Positions 1 to 12,042 of a stretch of 64,000 nucleotides of DNA are shown here, in pieces. The notes under the pieces are model-generated. The model had not been told where the DNA came from, ran no database searches, and saw only the letters and a list, made by a program, of their open reading frames with translations. A program made the translations under genes and the position numbers. Source of the DNA: Poteriospumella lacustris (Eukaryota > Sar > Chrysophyceae > Chromulinales > Dinobryaceae). The stretch's first letter is position 1. Each line of letters starts with the position of its first letter. The stretch is taken from NCBI GenBank assembly GCA_008000375.1, contig SMOI01000128.1, forward strand, positions 14,730 to 78,729. The letters run 5' to 3'.

Positions 1-1899
1 CTCGCGCCGACTCGACCACAGGATCCGACTCGCTTGACTCCGCCACTGCGGTCGACGCCTCTGAAGCCGCGGCCTCACCCGACGAACCCAACACGCGCAC
101 GCGACTCGCCTCGACGCGCACTTCGATCTCCCCGTCGTCATACGCCACGTCGTACGACAACACTCGCTCGCCGTCTTCCTCGTCCTCCCGCGCCCGCTGC
201 ACGGCGCCGGGATACCACTTGCCCCGATGGCGATAGTTCGCCTCCACGCGCGTGCCCTCGAGCAACGCGTCGGCGGGCCAGGCGTGGACAGTCGAGTGTT
301 TGGACTTGGAGGCCAGTTTGGAGGCGATGTTGACGGTGGCCGCCGCATCCACCATGTGGTGTTCCGGTTCGGCAGACGGAGCTTCAGCAGACTCCGTCTC
401 TGCTACTGCTGCCGACGGTGGTGCATCAGGCTCGACGATCGGCGCTTCGGAGCTGTCTGCTGCCTCATTCTCATGCGACCTGTCCCGCTGCTTCTCCGCC
501 AACTTGTGTGCGATGTTCACGGTGGTCGCTTCCGTCGCCATGTGATGCTGCTCCGCCTTCTCCGATGCTGGTCCCGGGATCGCCGACACAGGTCGACTAC
601 CGTGCGGTGTCGACCGACGACTCACATTCTCCGCTGCCGTCGCCAACAGATCGTCTACCGCCTGCTCCACCGTCGTGCCGGTAAGTGCCGGCGTGGAGGC
701 TGCGTTATGCTGCTCCGCCTTCTCCGATACCGGTTCCGACACAGGTCGACTGCCGAGAACATCCACAACGTTGTGGTCGGCAGTAGGTGGAACTGCGTCA
801 GATGCTAATTCATCAGAGGTTGGCGGTGCTGACGACGCTGGTTCCACCGCCTCCTTCGTGGATTCAATGTCGGAGACAGACACAGGAGCTTCACTGCGCA
901 TTGATCCATCGATAAGCTCGGAGTCGGGATGTACAGTCTTTTCTGGTTGTTCGTTGCTTTCACGATGTGATCCGGGATTGGAGTCTTTGATTCGGTCTCC
1001 AGTTGATGCATTGGGGGCTTCGGGAGAGAGGTTATCAGCCGGCGTATGCACGTTGACAACCAGAATTCTTAGGCGCTGCTCTTCCACCCGAACCTCGATT
1101 TCACCGTCGTCGTAATGGACGTCATATGTGACTTCCTTCGGACCTTCTCGGATTTTCTTCACAGTGCCACGATACCATTTTCCTCTACCGAAGTAATCAG
1201 CTTCAACTCTATCCTCGAGGTGATATACAGGAGTTGGAGCCGGAAAATGAAGAGTATCCAGGGTAGGGTCAGATGCCGACTGCCTGTCGTCACCACCGAG
1301 GGGTAAGTTGGGAATTTGATGCTTTGACTGAACCGGCAAGGGATCAAAGATGGTGTCCACACGTGGAGAGAACGCTATCTGACTACCTTCGCCAAGACTT
1401 CCCAGCTCGTCGATGGAGGCGACCGTATCCGATTCGTTGTTGTAGTATTGAGGTAGCATGGGATTAGATATACCCAACATAGGTGATTGGTGTGTGATAT
1501 TAGAATATGAGCTTCTCGCACTTAAATCTGTTTCCCCTGGCACACCATAGCGAGGACCGTTGGTTACTGGAAGTCTCAATCTCTCTGGTGGTACTTGCGT
1601 TTCAAGATCACCATAATCGTATTCGATATCGAAGGTGCCGTCTTCTTTCTCTCCACGAATAATAGCTGAGTACCATTCTCCCACACCACCAAAATTAGCT
1701 TCTACTTCCATACCAACAGAAAATGTAAACGATTCTCTTGTTGGTTCTGTGAATTCGACACGATGTCCTTTTCCACCAGCAGCGTGCAACGGCGAAAGTG
1801 CAGGATCTACAAAGAAGGATAAGGAAATGATAACCATGAATCAAAGGCACAAGTCGACTTACCAACAGTCAGTGCGTCACTCTTCCCGTCCCCACTCAT
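1..1899 (-). CDS. Tudor-like repeat protein, partial (C-terminus beyond window)
   Basis: Exons complement(<1..1806, 1863..1899). A 37-nt first exon (MSGDGKSDALTV) is joined over a 56-bp GTAAGT/TTTGTAG intron to one long open frame that has no stop down to base 1, so at least 614 residues are seen. Three Tudor/agenet-like modules are clear: bases about 1735-1560 (VEANFGGVGEWYS, then FDIEYDYGD), 1225-1075 (VEADYFGRGKWYRG, then YDVHYDDGE) and 285-115 (VEANYRHRGKWYPG, then YDVAYDDGE). The linkers are acidic and Ser/Pro-rich and contain an internal repeat (SEKAEQH, TVNIAHKLAEK, TVNIASKLASK). Tudor folds usually bind methylated Lys or Arg on histones or other proteins, so a chromatin or scaffold reader is likely; the ligand is unknown. 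The gene diverges from the RRM gene over a 600-bp gap. The family call is sound; the function is inferred. Confidence 0.85.
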
Positions 1900-2499
1900 G
1901 GTTTGCAGTTGTATTATTGGTGCAAGTAGAAATAATCAACAAAGTCAAAGAGCAAAGGAAGGCAAACGATTATCGCGAAAATATCGACAGGGGCCCGAGA
2001 TTGACCAATGTCACAATTGAATTGGCTTCCTCCGCAAGTCTCCAATTTGGATAGATAAAGGATTCTGCCTACAAACGAAGCTGTTGATGAACTTCGCGAG
2101 CGGTGTCGACCTCGATCGCCGATCGGTTTCACCCAAAACAGTTCACGGTCACGACGATGATGACAACGATCGCCAAAATAAATGAAACGTCCGATGAGCC
2201 CCACGCTGCGTTGTGTCGCGCCACCCAAACCACCTTTTTGCGTTGCGTGCGCGATTGGCTGACTTCTTCGCCCGTCTCATTTCGAGGATTCATTGCAGGC
2301 TATTTCTTTCTCTGGAAGAGGACGCATAGCGGTTCAGAACCCAATCACATTGTGTTTTGTCCACCTGCATATTTTGTCTGCAGTGGAAGGAAAATTTTCG
2401 GTCGCATCTGAAAGAATTAGTGGATTTTAGTCGACCACAGAGCATCTCATTTTGTATCTTCTTGTTTTTGAGGATTGATTGTGAGACACGTCGGACAAC
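1900..2499. other. Divergent intergenic region, putative two-way promoter
   Basis: This 600-bp gap lies between the start codons of the Tudor-repeat gene (-) and the RRM gene (+) and must hold both promoters. CCAAT pentamers occur (for example CCAAT at 2341-2345 and ATTGG near 2263), but no convincing TATA box or conserved element was found. The open frames here are short and look non-coding. Confidence 0.4.
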
Positions 2500-5001
2500 A
2501 TGAATTTCGTCAACACTTCTTTGTTTGTTGGCGACTTACCAAAGTTTGCCAGCGAGTCTGATCTGGAACAGCTATTTTCCCCGTTTGGTGTACTGTTGGA
2601 CGCAAAAATCAAGCGCAATAGTACTACTGGAAAAACATTGTCTTATGGCTTTGTTACTTTCGCTACTGAAGCCAGTGCTCAGGAGGCCTTGAAAGCTATG
2701 GATGGGAATATGTTTTCTGGACGTAAACTAAGGTACATATCTTCATCCTTCGCAAATCTCCAGGCAACGTAATCACGCGTTCTTTTGTCTTACAGAGTGC
2801 GTTGGGCGATGTATAATGCGAAGGGAAATAATGGTTCCGCGCCAAATTCTCAGAGTCAGATGATTAACTCAGTTTATGTCCGTTTCGTTACACCCATGGT
2901 AAGTTTGTGGTTGTAAATCCATTGAGGATAGGCGCTTAGTAATTTCTGTCTGAATGTCGCATGTAGTTGGATCGTTACATTACGGAAGAGGACCTTCACT
3001 ACGTTTTTGACGGGTTTGGGAATGTTGTGGATGCTTCTATCAAGGAGTCTTCGATTGATCATGTAAGTGAATGTGCCGTTGCTATTCTTGAACGTGATGT
3101 GTCACTCTAACTGTGTTCTTCCTCTCTTCCAGCGTCTGGGTCGCCAAAGTGGATATGGATTCGTGCATTTCTCTTGCGACCAAAATGGAATCGAATCTGC
3201 GTTCAAAGCGGTCAATGCTGTTGATAATAACAATATCGGCAACGTGGTGTACAACGTAGAGCTGAGCAAGAACTTGTTGAAGTTGTTCGGTGAGTACCAG
3301 CAGAAACAGCAGTTGTTGGGAAACACGGGGGGAGCATCACCGGTGTCTCCTTCAAATGCTGCCGCGATTGGTCAAGAGGCGATCGCAGCTCCTGGAGTAA
3401 AGATTCCCAATTTGTCTGCTCCCCCATCGGTGGGGTTGGATGGTGCGGATCAGCGATATTCGCAGCAGCGACGTAGCCATCAGGCTGTCCCACCTGCCAC
3501 GTCTACCTTCCAGCATGGACGTGCAGGTCATGCAAGAACTGGAGGTCCCCTACGTCCTGCCAGCTTCCATGATCTCAACTCCGTGCGTAATGCCGCAGCG
3601 TTTCAGCAGCAAGTGCAACAGCATCAGCTGCAGCAGTTCCAACAGCAACAGTATTCTCCCGCGCAGTTATCCGCACTCTCGCAACAAAGCCAATATCAAC
3701 AATATCAATCCGTTCATCAGTTTCCTCAAGCGCCTCAGCTGCAAATGCAGTCCCAGCCACCTATTCCTCCCATGATTCAAACTGGATTCGCACCGGCCGA
3801 CAATCTGACTTCCGACAACTTGGATCTAACCAGAATGTTGCAACGGCAGAACAGCGGTTCGAACGCAAAACTCTTGGCAACTCGATCTGCCAGTCGTTTG
3901 ACGAATCTTCCGCCCAATTCAGTCCCCAACGCCTTCAATCCCTCGTATCCTCCTCAGGGATTGATGAATAGTCGGCCCATGAACGGCCAGTCCGTCAACT
4001 TCGCGCACTCGCCGAGTAACGCAACTGTGCAATATGATTATCGCACGATGGGCGCCGCAGGTCCGGGGCGGAAGTACACCTTTGACGGATCGCATTCAGA
4101 AACGGTGGCGTTGGAAGGCCAGGGATCCTTGTCGAAGTTTAACTCGAGTGACTCGTACGAGAAGAGCCACATTCTTGCCAGTCAATCCAGTGACGTTTTC
4201 CGCACGTTGGCTGTGAAGAGCAACTCGTTCATGACCAATTCCCAAGGCAGCATGTTCAGTTTGACAGAATCCAACGTCCAGCAACAAGCGAGTATGACTG
4301 CGACGAAGTCGTTGAAGCGTGGCAACAGCAACATGTCCGAGGTGTCGATTGATACGGAGTTGGAAGTGACGCGTATTTCCTTGGATCAGAAAATGCTCGG
4401 TAGCAAGGAACTCGACGACTTTTTGTTTTCGACGGGTGCGTCGAAGTTGAACTCGCTGGGCTCCGAAGAGGGCGGCGGCCCGTTGAGTCTGGGAGCGAGA
4501 AGTGACATCACGTCCTCCCCAACCAAGATTCGGGATGGTATCGCGTCGCGAACGGAAGAAAAGAAAATGGCGGGACTGATCCCTCCAATTGGCTCACCGA
4601 TGGTTGAGCGCCGCAGTGCCGCCCATAGCACAGCGGGTAGTGAGAGTGATTACAGTACGGGCTATCGTTCTCGTCAAGACAGTTTGGTCAACTCGGGCAA
4701 CGTGTCCCGTGTGGGCAGTTTCAATCGCAATAACGGTTCTGGAGCTGATGCTTCGTTGAACTTTTCCTCTGCCACGTCAGCGCTCGACGAATTACGGGGC
4801 GGAGACGACGAGCTTCAACCAAGCGGGGGCATCTCAGCGCTTTCTGGAGGAGTGGCCAGCTACCACCAACAGCAGCAACAGTACCAACATCAATCACCGC
4901 AGCATCAACAACAGTCGCAAGGTTTGCGTTATGCCCTCGAGCAAATGTCCATCGGATCTCCTCTGGATTCGGTTCTGGAGTTTCCTATGACGGGCAATTA
5001 A
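2500..5001 (+). CDS. RNA-binding protein, two RRMs plus Q-rich low-complexity tail
   Basis: Exons join(2500..2732, 2796..2898, 2967..3062, 3133..5001), 766 aa; all introns are GT-AG and 63-70 bp. RRM1 (about residues 7-82) has RNP2 LFVGDL and RNP1 YGFVTF. RRM2 (about 103-200) has VYVRF and YGFVHF and is split by two introns. The rest is low complexity, rich in Gln, Ser and Asn, with polyQ runs near bases 3600-3770 and 4865-4920 and many Ser/Thr sites. Tandem RRMs plus a Q/N-rich tail are typical of proteins that bind mRNA and regulate splicing, stability or translation, often in RNP granules; the target is not known. The start ATG follows ACA and is the first in frame. The gene is followed by an unusually long non-coding stretch that may be its 3' UTR. 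Confidence 0.9.
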
Positions 5002-8000
5002 GGACGCGCTTTGGATAAGCTTGATCTGCATGGCGGTCGAACCAGCAGACGTTGGTCCAGCGAGCGAGGGATCTTGAATAGTGAAAGGGTTTACGACAAA
5101 CTTCACGTTTCCTCGTTTTCATTTCTCATTTTCCCTTTTTTCTATTCGTTTCTGTGTTCGTTTATGATTGTGGTCTCCGTCGTGCGGTTTGTTTGTGCTC
5201 TTTTTCTTTCTTTTTTTCTTTCTTTATGTCTGTCTGTCTTTCGTGTCGGTTCTGCCAAGTGTCAGTGGTTGTCATGTTTAGTTCCCTCATTTCCTTGTTG
5301 GATGGTTTTCTGCAGCCTTCGTCCATCGGTAGGCGGCGATCATTACTTGCGGTGTTCAGATAGACAAACCCTTCTCTTGTTCGTTGAGGAAGCTTTGGAC
5401 TTGTGCCAATGTGTGGTGGTCCGCCTCTACTTTGATTCTTCTCCTCTGTTTCATTCTCAGTTTCTTGACGTTGATACACGTATTAAATGATAGACTGGTC
5501 TCTGTTCACGTCAAGAGACGTAGGCTTTGGTCTTTGTTTGTTGAGGTCGCGGTTGGAGCCGCTATTTGCATGTTTGCGTGTGCTTGTGTGCGTTTGTCGT
5601 TGTCATATTGGTAGTGATGTCTTGTGTATTGATTTGTTGCGATTGATACATGGTGACCAACCGTGTTCATGGAGTGGAGGTGTTCGTTTCCTGGTCTGCA
5701 TCATAGTTTTTTCCCCATGTTTCTTCTTCGCTTGTGCACGATCACGGAAACGTAGCGTAATTTCTTCCTTGTTTCCCATTCTTCCTCTCTTTCTGTGTAA
5801 GTGTTTTGTCTTCGCAGCATCATATGCCACCGGCCTAGCACAACAATCGTGCTGTCTAAGCTACAGGCTGTACTTGGTCGCTACTGGTTATTGGCAGGAG
5901 AGTGGGAAGGCGGGAATATAAATAACCTCTCTCGGTGGCCATCATCTTTCTCCGTCGGGCTCGTCGACGTTTGTTCGACGATGTTTTTGACCGAATTTTC
6001 TCTGCTGCGTTTGTTCTTCTCTACCTCCCCCTTTTTTGGTTTCTTTTCGCGACCGCAAAATATTCGTTCGAGGCCCCTTTTTGATTTCCTCTTCTCCTCT
6101 GTCGTTAATTTCCCTGCTCAGTTTGATTTGCGATGTATGTTTGATCACGTATGGCTGCGTGGGGTCTTTGTGCAACTTGTGTGTTATCATTGGTGCGTGT
6201 CTGCGTGTAGACTGTCTTTGTTTCACGCCACCCCCCCCCGCACCTGTGCTCGTCGAACAGTAACGGGAAAACAACGAAAGTTGAGAGCACCACTGACAGC
6301 CGAAGCAGCGAAAGAGATCGGGTCCCTGAGTCGCGATGCGATGGGACATCTCTTCCCATTTTGCGTGTGTGTTATTTTCCCCGGTGGATAACCAGCTGGC
6401 CCTCCTCGTGTGTATTCCTCTATCTGCTACTTTGTTTTGTTTTTCTTTGTTCTCTTTCTATGTTTGGATAGGTCTGTGTCTGTGTTGTTGTTCCTGTGTG
6501 CGCTCGGCTTTTATCAGAATTTGTTACTTGTTGTGTCAGGCGACAGTGTTTGTTGATTGTCGCGCTATCTCTCTTCCTCCCTCCTCCCAAATCGAGCCCG
6601 CCCTCCATTCTCTAGCCCCTTCCCAGCAGACAACCTTCACTAAACGTCTCTTTTAAATATTTTGCCACCGAATGCGTGTATACCCATGCTACTCATTCTG
6701 GAGTGGGAAAAGGAAAAGTGAACACACCACATCGATGCGCATCGTCCCAACGGCACTAACTCCTATCGTCAGAAACGATCCTCCTCTCGTTGTTCATCAC
6801 TTCACGCTCTCCCAGCGGCCTCTTCACACTCGACTTCGTCACGTGATCAATGCTTTCTTTCCGTTCTTCATAGTGTTCGCTTCACACTTCGCATGTCTCC
6901 TTTTTTCCGATGTCCTTGAACCCCATACATGTCCAAATCCCATCCCCGAGCCAGTCCTCGTTTCTTAGCATTCCACGCCCCTTCGACGTGCCAGTTGTTG
7001 TTCCCTCACATCTGTTCGACTCTTCGCCAAGGATGTGGTGACAAGGAATGTAGTGAAATGAGAAACGTAGGTCGTCAGTTTCTTCGCGCATGCGTCGTTC
7101 GCTACGTTCTCGCTCGTCCACTTCGCTCGAACAGGACCACCCCCCCAAAGCAAACGACGCCCAGTCGTATCTTCTACTATCGTTTCTGTGCTGTACTTGC
7201 TTTTGTTGCTGCGTGTTTGTGTGTCATGTTGCGTGCCAAGTTGTATCCTACGTCGAAGGTAGACGACGATGATGAGTAATCGATCGACGCCCATCAGTTT
7301 CCCTTGCGTTGGTTGATGCCTTTGGATCCTCCTCTGTGTCGGTGCTCTTCTTTCTTCTGTGTCTCTTCGCTGGCCGTTGATATGGATATCGCGACACGGT
7401 CGTGTGATTGTTAATCGCTGATTTTTGCCCATGGCAGCTGTTTGGCTGCGCTTGCTCTCCCACTTCTACATACGCATGGTGTGGCCCATATGCAACGGCG
7501 CGTCTGCGAAGTCGATGCAACGGGGGCCTTGTCTCTGCTTCAGCGCAAACGAGTTTTCGTCGAGCGAGAACAGAGAACGACCAACATATATCTCATTGCT
7601 GCACGTGTGCTGACTACTGGCAGGAGAATGCGAGTGACTTACCGTCTCTGTCTCCCCCCGCCCATGTACCGGCATGATCGTCTTCTTGGCTGCAATACGT
7701 TTCTCTCTCATTGGTATCAATTGACTTTCGCGATGAATCCCAGCTTTCTTTTGATTTCTCCTCTGTATTTTCTTTTTCTCCTCTGTTGGCGACAGGTTCG
7801 CGTGAACCTGCTTCATTCGTTGTTTTGTACGAGGTAGCCGCCGGACTGAACTTCCGTTCTCACTCATCGGGCGAGCTGATAACGCGCGAGTTTCCCCCTC
7901 CCTCAAATCCGAAATTGCCATTATTGTGTGCGTTCCTCGGTGAAGAGTCGATCTTTGCCAAATGTGATGTGGTGTGCTGTGCTTATTCGTTTGTCTTTTC

Positions 8001-8521
8001 GACAACGGCGGAAGGTTATTTCCCCTTGCGTCTTTCATGTTGTTGTATTGTGTGTCACTGACTGACTACCATGTGGAACACAAGCCGGTTGGTTCTTTCT
8101 TGGTCGCACTGTGGGTACTTTTGCAAAGAAATGCGGATACCCTGACTGGTCAATGCAAACGCGTCGTCTTTGCGCGATGCTGGTCCAATCGGTGTCTTTA
8201 GTTTTGCTGTCATTTGCTTTTGTAGTTTTTCCCGCGTGTGTTTTCTTCTCTCTCATCGATACTGCTTAGCGCCCCATAAAAAAAATAATAATCGTAGCAT
8301 TCAATTCCATACGCTGTTGATGGGTTCGTTTGGTGTACAGACGTGGCGCACGCAGAACTGGCGGTCGGTGGTCGAAGTCTGTGGTAGAAGGGGCGTTACA
8401 AAAAAGGGGGCGCACACCGCCGCCAGCACCAACCATGACCTCATTCATGTTTACTCAATTTGAAATGAATGAAACCTTGTACAGAAAGAACCACACGTGA
8501 ACATATCTAAAGCAATATAGT
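5002..8521. other. 3.5-kb pyrimidine-rich non-coding stretch
   Basis: This is the longest gene-free stretch in the window, between the RRM stop and the nucleoside-transporter start. The + strand is rich in T and C (for example the CTTT/CTGT runs near 5200-5240), with a poly-C run near 6229. All open frames are short, show no domain and have a composition-driven make-up (Phe, Leu, Ser, Cys), so I read none as genes. A small perfect hairpin (CAGGTTC, 4-base loop, GAACCTG) lies at 7793-7810. The stretch may hold a very long 3' UTR of the RRM gene, the promoter and 5' UTR of the transporter, or an unannotated ncRNA. Confidence 0.5.
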
Positions 8522-9871
8522 ATGGGGGATCGGCGAGGCAATTATTCTTCCATCGACGATGTCGAGGACCATCGGATGCACGGCGAGACATCTTCGATGG
8601 AGATAGACGCAGGTCAAGATGCTGGTGACGAGGAGTCGCAAATCCTGTTAGCCAAAGCTCTTATGGCTATGATTGGTATTGGCTATCTTTTCCCCTTCTC
8701 AGCGTTAACGCAGCCCGTGGATTACTGGGCTGCCTTATTTCCGGACTTCAACATTGAGTTCCCTTTAACCGCCGCCTTCTTTGGCGTTAATCTGTTCTTC
8801 CTGTTACTGATTGTTGTCTTTGGTGGGGAGTCTCCGAACTTTCAGCATCGCATTGTCGGTGGCTTTATCGGTCAGTTGTTGATATTGATCTTGGTGCCAT
8901 CGCTGACGTACATGCATCTTCCGTCGGAGACTGCGCACTACCAGATGGTTATGCTCTCAACGGCCATTGTGGCCATTTTTACTGCTTTATTGGACAGTGT
9001 CGTGATTGGCTTTGCGTCTTTATACCCTCCAAAGGTTCTGGAAGGCTTGCAGATTGGTATTGGCTTGTCGTCGCTCATCGGTTCCGTATATCGTATCATT
9101 ACCAAGTTGCTCTTTCCTCCCGAGGCAGTTATCTTGTCGTCGCTGATCTACTTTTTCACGGGGGCGGTGACTATTGCCTGCTGTATAGTGTCGTACTATG
9201 TCTTGGTGAATATGCCCATTTCGAAGAAATACTTGCATCGCTCCATAAAGGCGACAGGTGCTGAAGCGACTCCGTTGAAGACGCCTCGATCACCGGCGGC
9301 GTACTCGAAAGAGAACGCTGTGCTCCACGCGCAGGCGCAAGACAATCGCTTGGACACGTTTGCAGGCAAGGTGGAAGTGCTCCGCAAGGTCGTATTCCAT
9401 CAGTTCCTCGTGCTGGTCGTGTACATGACGTCGCTGAGCGTGTTTCCCGCGATGATCACCGAGATCCCGACGTACAATTTCCCCTCGTTGGCAGCATCGC
9501 GGTGGTGGTCCTTGTTGTTGCTCTTGTTCTTCTGTATTTTGGATACGCTGGGTCGATTTCTGACACCGTATCGGCTGGGAATGACGCATGACAATGTGCA
9601 CTGGTATGTGTTGTTGCGCATTCTGTTGTTCCCGTGTCTGTACGGCTGCCTGCGCGGATATCCCTTCCTATTCCGCAATGACATGTTTTCGTTGTTGTTT
9701 GTGGGTATTTTGGGCTTCACCAATGGACACATGGGGTCGATCTGCATTATGATGGTCTCAGAGCAAGTCAATGAAGCGGAGAAGTCGTTGGTCGGCGGGT
9801 TCACCGGCTTCTGGTTGAATTTGGGCCTGGTTATGGGCTCGATGCTCGCCCTGGTCATCGACAAATGGTAA
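8522..9871 (+). CDS. Equilibrative nucleoside transporter (ENT/SLC29 family)
   Basis: Single exon, 449 aa, close to the usual ENT length of about 450. ENTs are eleven-helix membrane proteins that move nucleosides, and sometimes nucleobases, across plasma or organelle membranes. About ten to eleven hydrophobic segments are visible. The first is preceded by an acidic N-terminal tail (EIDAGQDAGDEE-like), and a hydrophilic loop (about residues 235-285, with TPLKTPRSPAAYSKENA) sits in the middle, as in the large cytoplasmic loop of the family. Family marks include the Pro/Phe-rich start of helix 1 (GIGYLFPFSALTQPVDYW), the DTLGRFLT motif in the second half, and GFTNGHMGSICIMM, which matches the conserved GxxNGxxxSxxMM helix. 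Substrate and direction cannot be read from sequence. Confidence 0.9.
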   Translation: MGDRRGNYSSIDDVEDHRMHGETSSMEIDAGQDAGDEESQILLAKALMAMIGIGYLFPFSALTQPVDYWAALFPDFNIEFPLTAAFFGVNLFFLLLIVVFGGESPNFQHRIVGGFIGQLLILILVPSLTYMHLPSETAHYQMVMLSTAIVAIFTALLDSVVIGFASLYPPKVLEGLQIGIGLSSLIGSVYRIITKLLFPPEAVILSSLIYFFTGAVTIACCIVSYYVLVNMPISKKYLHRSIKATGAEATPLKTPRSPAAYSKENAVLHAQAQDNRLDTFAGKVEVLRKVVFHQFLVLVVYMTSLSVFPAMITEIPTYNFPSLAASRWWSLLLLLFFCILDTLGRFLTPYRLGMTHDNVHWYVLLRILLFPCLYGCLRGYPFLFRNDMFSLLFVGILGFTNGHMGSICIMMVSEQVNEAEKSLVGGFTGFWLNLGLVMGSMLALVIDKW

Positions 9872-10181
9872 AGCCGAAGGGGAAAGGAGGTAGAATTGTT
9901 CCATGCCTCTCGGATGAGGAGACGACGAACGGACACCCATTTCCATGGCCATATCAGTGCTGTGCTGCTGTAACACTAGTAACTCGTCCCAGTCGTTCGT
10001 TGCTGATCTAATCGCCGACTCGTCGCGGGCGCTTATATACAGCAGAATATCAACACTGTTCACCAACGGTCGACAAAAAGGAAAAGAGAAAGCGCCACGG
10101 AAGCTGCGGCGAATGTTGCTTTGCAATCGTTAAGCGTATGTACACGGCCACGGACAAGACTATGACTCTCGCGATGGCTTC
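9872..10181. other. Convergent intergenic gap
   Basis: This 310-bp gap lies between the 3' ends of the nucleoside transporter (+) and ALG11 (-). It should hold both 3' UTRs. I see no repeat, RNA gene or clear polyadenylation hexamer in it. Confidence 0.35.
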
Positions 10182-12042
10182 TCAGAAGACTTCTTTGACA
10201 ATGTGGTCAATCTCATGAACGACGCGTTCTTCAAAGAGCTCGTCCGAGTAGGCCTCCGCACTGGCTCTGGCCTGCGCACGGATAGCGTCCATTTCCTCTT
10301 GATGACGCGGCGACAGGATCTTCTCAAATAGCTCCGCGTACTCGTCGCTTTCAGACGCCAGAAAGCCGTTGATGCCCGGTTGAATGATGTCTGCTTTGGG
10401 CCCACCGCTGTTGTGCGCCACTGTGATCAGTCCCGCTGCCACCATTTCCACCACCGAGATGCCGAAATGCTCGTTCCACATCGTATGCAGCCCGATGGAA
10501 CTGCGGCGAAGGAACTCCTCGACACGAGCGTACGGCAGATTACGCAGTAGATGCACACGGTTGTGTAGGGCTGGCTTGCTGTCGATGTACGCTTGCAGTC
10601 CGTCTGCCAGGGCGTTGTCCTCGGCGTTGCGTGTGCTGCCCAACATGACGAGAATGACGTCGCTGAAGTCGTCACCCTCGTCATTCGATTGAGACGTCTT
10701 TTGAATGAAGGCCTCCATAGCCCTGTGCAATACATCATTCAAGAGGTGACTGTGCGTGTGGGCGAAGATGCATAGTGAGAGAACCTACCTGATCTGCAAC
10801 ATGTGGTCCTTCTCGGGGCGAAACTGTCCCAGTGACATGATCACACGATGCTGGTCCAGGAGGCGACGTGGATCATCCTCTGACAGCGGCGTCTCGTCAT
10901 CGCTGTGAACAGAAGACGGGTTGAACTTAGCTTGAATGGCAGTGGTGTTGCAAGGGGGATATAACAGCATCAACTGACGAGGAAACCACAACGGTGATTC
11001 TCGTGCTTTCTGCCGGTCTTCAGGCCGCAGAAGCCACAGCTCTTCGATGTGGTTCTTCGTCCACGTGCTGTTGACCATGACTTCGTCCGCGAAGTATCCA
11101 CATAATTGATATCCATACGCAAAGGCACGGTAGTACAACAGCTTCAGAGAAGACACGGTCACGCTTTGTGCAATGCGACCCGCGTTGTTGTAGGACGGGC
11201 GTTGTTCGCGGACCTTCTTCAGCATGTCCTACACAGCAGCAGCAGCAGCAGCAGCAGCACCAATACAATTAGCACCGACAATAACGGTGCATGTTGCATA
11301 AACGTCGATATCGCTTACCGAACTGATGATTGGGTAGTGGACATATGCAATGATCTTCGACGAATACAGACTGCGAATAAAGGGATACGTGAATGCAGCG
11401 CCCATCGTATCGATGAAAATGTCTGGGTGGTGTCGAATGGCACACTCGAAGCCCACGAGAATAGATCCCAACGATTGGCAGATCATCGTAGCCACAGGAT
11501 ACCATTTCGCTTCGAGTAGAAACCGGGTGTGAATGTTGACGAAGCGGATGGATGCTCGTTGCTTCTCTGTCAATACGATGCCGAACTTTTTCTGCGACGA
11601 TAACGACAAGCGACTTGAGAATCATAGTCAATATAGTTGTTCAGCCAGAGTAACATCAGTACCTCGACGTTGGCAAGAATCTCCTCTTTTGTACGATGCA
11701 GCTCGCCACTGTAAATGACGATCTCCGCGTGATACTTCTCCACAACACTGCACGTGACGTTTGGATTCTCGCGTGAATGCACACTGGGTGTCAGGAGGCC
11801 ACGAATAATTGCCCAGAGTACACGCTCCCCGCCGCCTCCTCCATCACTACGGCACGATGCCATGTCAGTCAAGGAATATGGAGAGGATGCGTCTTTTCTT
11901 CTTACCAATAAGGGTGAAAAAAAGCCAAGGCCAGCTTCCGTCGTTCACTTCGAGTAACGAGCGAGAAGATTTGTATTGCTGCAAAATAAATGACAACCCC
12001 AATCAACAGATGGGGCAGTCGATCAGACGACAGGGTGAACAT
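10182..12042 (-). CDS. ALG11: GDP-Man:Man3GlcNAc2-PP-dolichol alpha-1,2-mannosyltransferase (ALG11)
   Basis: Exons complement(10182..10749, 10789..11228, 11319..11591, 11663..11846, 11906..12042), 533 aa. ALG11 adds the fourth and fifth mannoses to the lipid-linked oligosaccharide on the cytosolic face of the ER. Family marks in order: N-terminal membrane helix (LLIGVVIYFAAIQIF), FFHPYCDGGGGGERVLW, ICQSLGSILVGFE, DTMGAAFTYP, YVHYPIIS, DEVMVNSTWTKNHI, SLGQFRPEKDH, and the GT4 core SSIGLHTMWNEHFGISVVEM with AHNSGGPKADI. Splice phases all close. The start at 12042 is the only ATG upstream in frame. Two oddities: intron 3 carries a (CAG)8 run next to its acceptor, and intron 4 is only 39 bp. Its donor GTAGGT and acceptor CACAG give QISHLLND where the family has QIRAF. 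Confidence 0.93.
11234..11257. repeat. (CAG)8 microsatellite in ALG11 intron 3
   Basis: Eight perfect CAG units on the + strand, read as (CTG)8 in the ALG11 transcript, lie just upstream of the acceptor TGTGTAG at the 3' end of intron 3. The CTG run takes the place of the usual polypyrimidine tract. Confidence 0.95.

Noticed and set aside
227-1115. + strand open frames over the Tudor-repeat gene
   Set aside because: The minus strand carries repeated Tudor-like modules in one continuous frame; the + frames are shadows.
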